This document shows, piece after piece, positions 6,724 to 7,109 of a stretch of DNA of 7,109 nucleotides. This stretch comes from Gammaproteobacteria bacterium (GTDB lineage: Bacteria; Pseudomonadota; Gammaproteobacteria; SZUA-229): NCBI GenBank assembly GCA_026998145.1, contig JALTRC010000613.1:1-7109 (forward strand). Direction: 5' to 3'. The translations under genes and the position numbers were made by a program. The notes under the pieces are model-generated. The model ran no database searches and was not told where the DNA came from. It saw nothing but the letters and a program-made list of their open reading frames with translations. Every line of letters starts with the position of its first letter. Position 1 is the first letter of the stretch.

Positions 6724-6766
6724 GATATGTCATCGTTTTTTAAAATATCATAGACATATCCTATGT
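6724..6766. promoter_or_regulatory. Inverted repeats in the divergent spacer, possible operator
   Basis: GATATGTC (6724-6731) and GACATATC (6753-6760) are exact 8-bp inverted repeats 21 bases apart. The right arm overlaps a second dyad, ACATA-TCC-TATGT (6754-6766). This overlaps the -35 region of the plus-strand gene and lies behind the minus-strand promoter, the place expected for a regulator controlling both directions. No regulator gene is in the window. Confidence 0.35.
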
Positions 6767-6785
6767 ATTCCTGATTTCCTTCATC

Positions 6786-6791
6786 TATAAT
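6786..6791 (+). promoter_or_regulatory. -10 box for the TIGR04219-type gene
   Basis: A perfect TATAAT lies 31 bases before the ATG at 6823. The -35 region at 16-18 bases is poor (around ATGTAT, 6763-6768) and is covered by the ACATA/TATGT dyad. A GGAG ribosome-binding site (6813-6816) follows with 6-base spacing to the start. Confidence 0.55.
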
Positions 6792-6822
6792 CAGCTCAAT
6801 ATCAATAAGAGTGGAGTTTTTT

Positions 6823-7109
6823 ATGCGTAAGTTTATTTCAGCTGCCGGCCTGGGGCTGGCTTTGGTTAGCTCAGCGGCATCAGCCGATTTTTTAGGTCTG
6901 TATGTGGGTGGTGGCTCCTGGAATCATGACCCTTCCGGTGATTTTTCTTCTACCGATGCAGGTAGCACTAATATTGATATGAATACGGATCTGGGTTTTG
7001 GATCGAAGTCTGAAACCTATATGTGGGCAGCTTTTGACCATCCCATTCCTTTATTACCTAATATCCGCCTGGAAAAAACTTCTCTGTCCCAGTCAGGTTC
7101 AATGGGTGG
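6823..7109 (+). CDS. TIGR04219-type outer-membrane protein, 3' end missing
   Basis: The first 95 residues are present and the window ends inside the gene. A signal peptide is clear: R2, K3, a hydrophobic core, and cleavage at SSAASA before D22. The mature start DFLGLYVGGGSWN, then a DLGFGSKSE-like segment and the phrase FDHPIPLLPNIRLEKTSL, matches my recollection of the TIGR04219 family of outer-membrane proteins (typically ADFLG...EHP(I/V)PLLPN(I/V)R). These are predicted barrels in Gammaproteobacteria with no settled function. The start is supported by GGAG six bases upstream and a perfect -10 box. It diverges from the barrel-lipoprotein operon, so the two sides may share regulation. Confidence 0.85.
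   Translation, partial: MRKFISAAGLGLALVSSAASADFLGLYVGGGSWNHDPSGDFSSTDAGSTNIDMNTDLGFGSKSETYMWAAFDHPIPLLPNIRLEKTSLSQSGSMG

Noticed and set aside
1..7109. CRISPR array, tRNA, rRNA or complete insertion sequence
   Set aside because: No evenly spaced direct repeats, cloverleaf, rRNA motifs or transposase gene were seen on either strand.

Overview
The window looks like a piece of gammaproteobacterial chromosome. The DnaE protein is of the proteobacterial DnaE1 type and resembles Pseudomonas and Cellvibrio-like sequences. The far end carries a gene matching the TIGR04219 outer-membrane protein family. Mid-range base composition, AT-rich spacers and palindromic intergenic repeats fit a marine or environmental gammaproteobacterium, perhaps near Cellvibrionales. 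That placement is an impression from family resemblance, not a computed result.

Layout. Positions 1-631 are non-coding. They hold a 107-base imperfect palindrome (2-108), a GC-rich hairpin (112-130), a second nested palindromic repeat (139-239) and an AT-rich leader with short dyads. Positions 632-4135 (+) encode the replicative DNA polymerase III alpha subunit. It stands alone, without the usual lpx/rnhB and accA neighbours. Its palm domain appears to lack three residues of a near-invariant motif. Positions 4136-4713 look empty at first but hold two very small convergent genes sharing a bidirectional terminator (4460-4494). One is a signal-peptide ORF (+, 4290-4418) that seems frameshifted by a 22-bp duplication forming a perfect hairpin. 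The other is a 37-residue single-membrane-span protein (-, 4514-4627).

From 6643 down to 4714 (-) two genes form an overlapping operon: a small outer-membrane beta-barrel protein, then a lipoprotein with BIG2-like Ig repeats. Their stop and start overlap by 11 bases, so translation is probably coupled. A divergent gene at 6823 (+), cut by the window end, encodes the TIGR04219-type outer-membrane protein. The 179-bp divergent spacer carries -10 boxes in both directions and an inverted repeat that could be an operator.

Functionally the window joins chromosome replication (dnaE) to an envelope-protein region. No mobile-element gene, tRNA, rRNA or CRISPR array is visible. The points most worth checking are the three-residue gap in DnaE, the two mini-genes and the barrel-lipoprotein pair.
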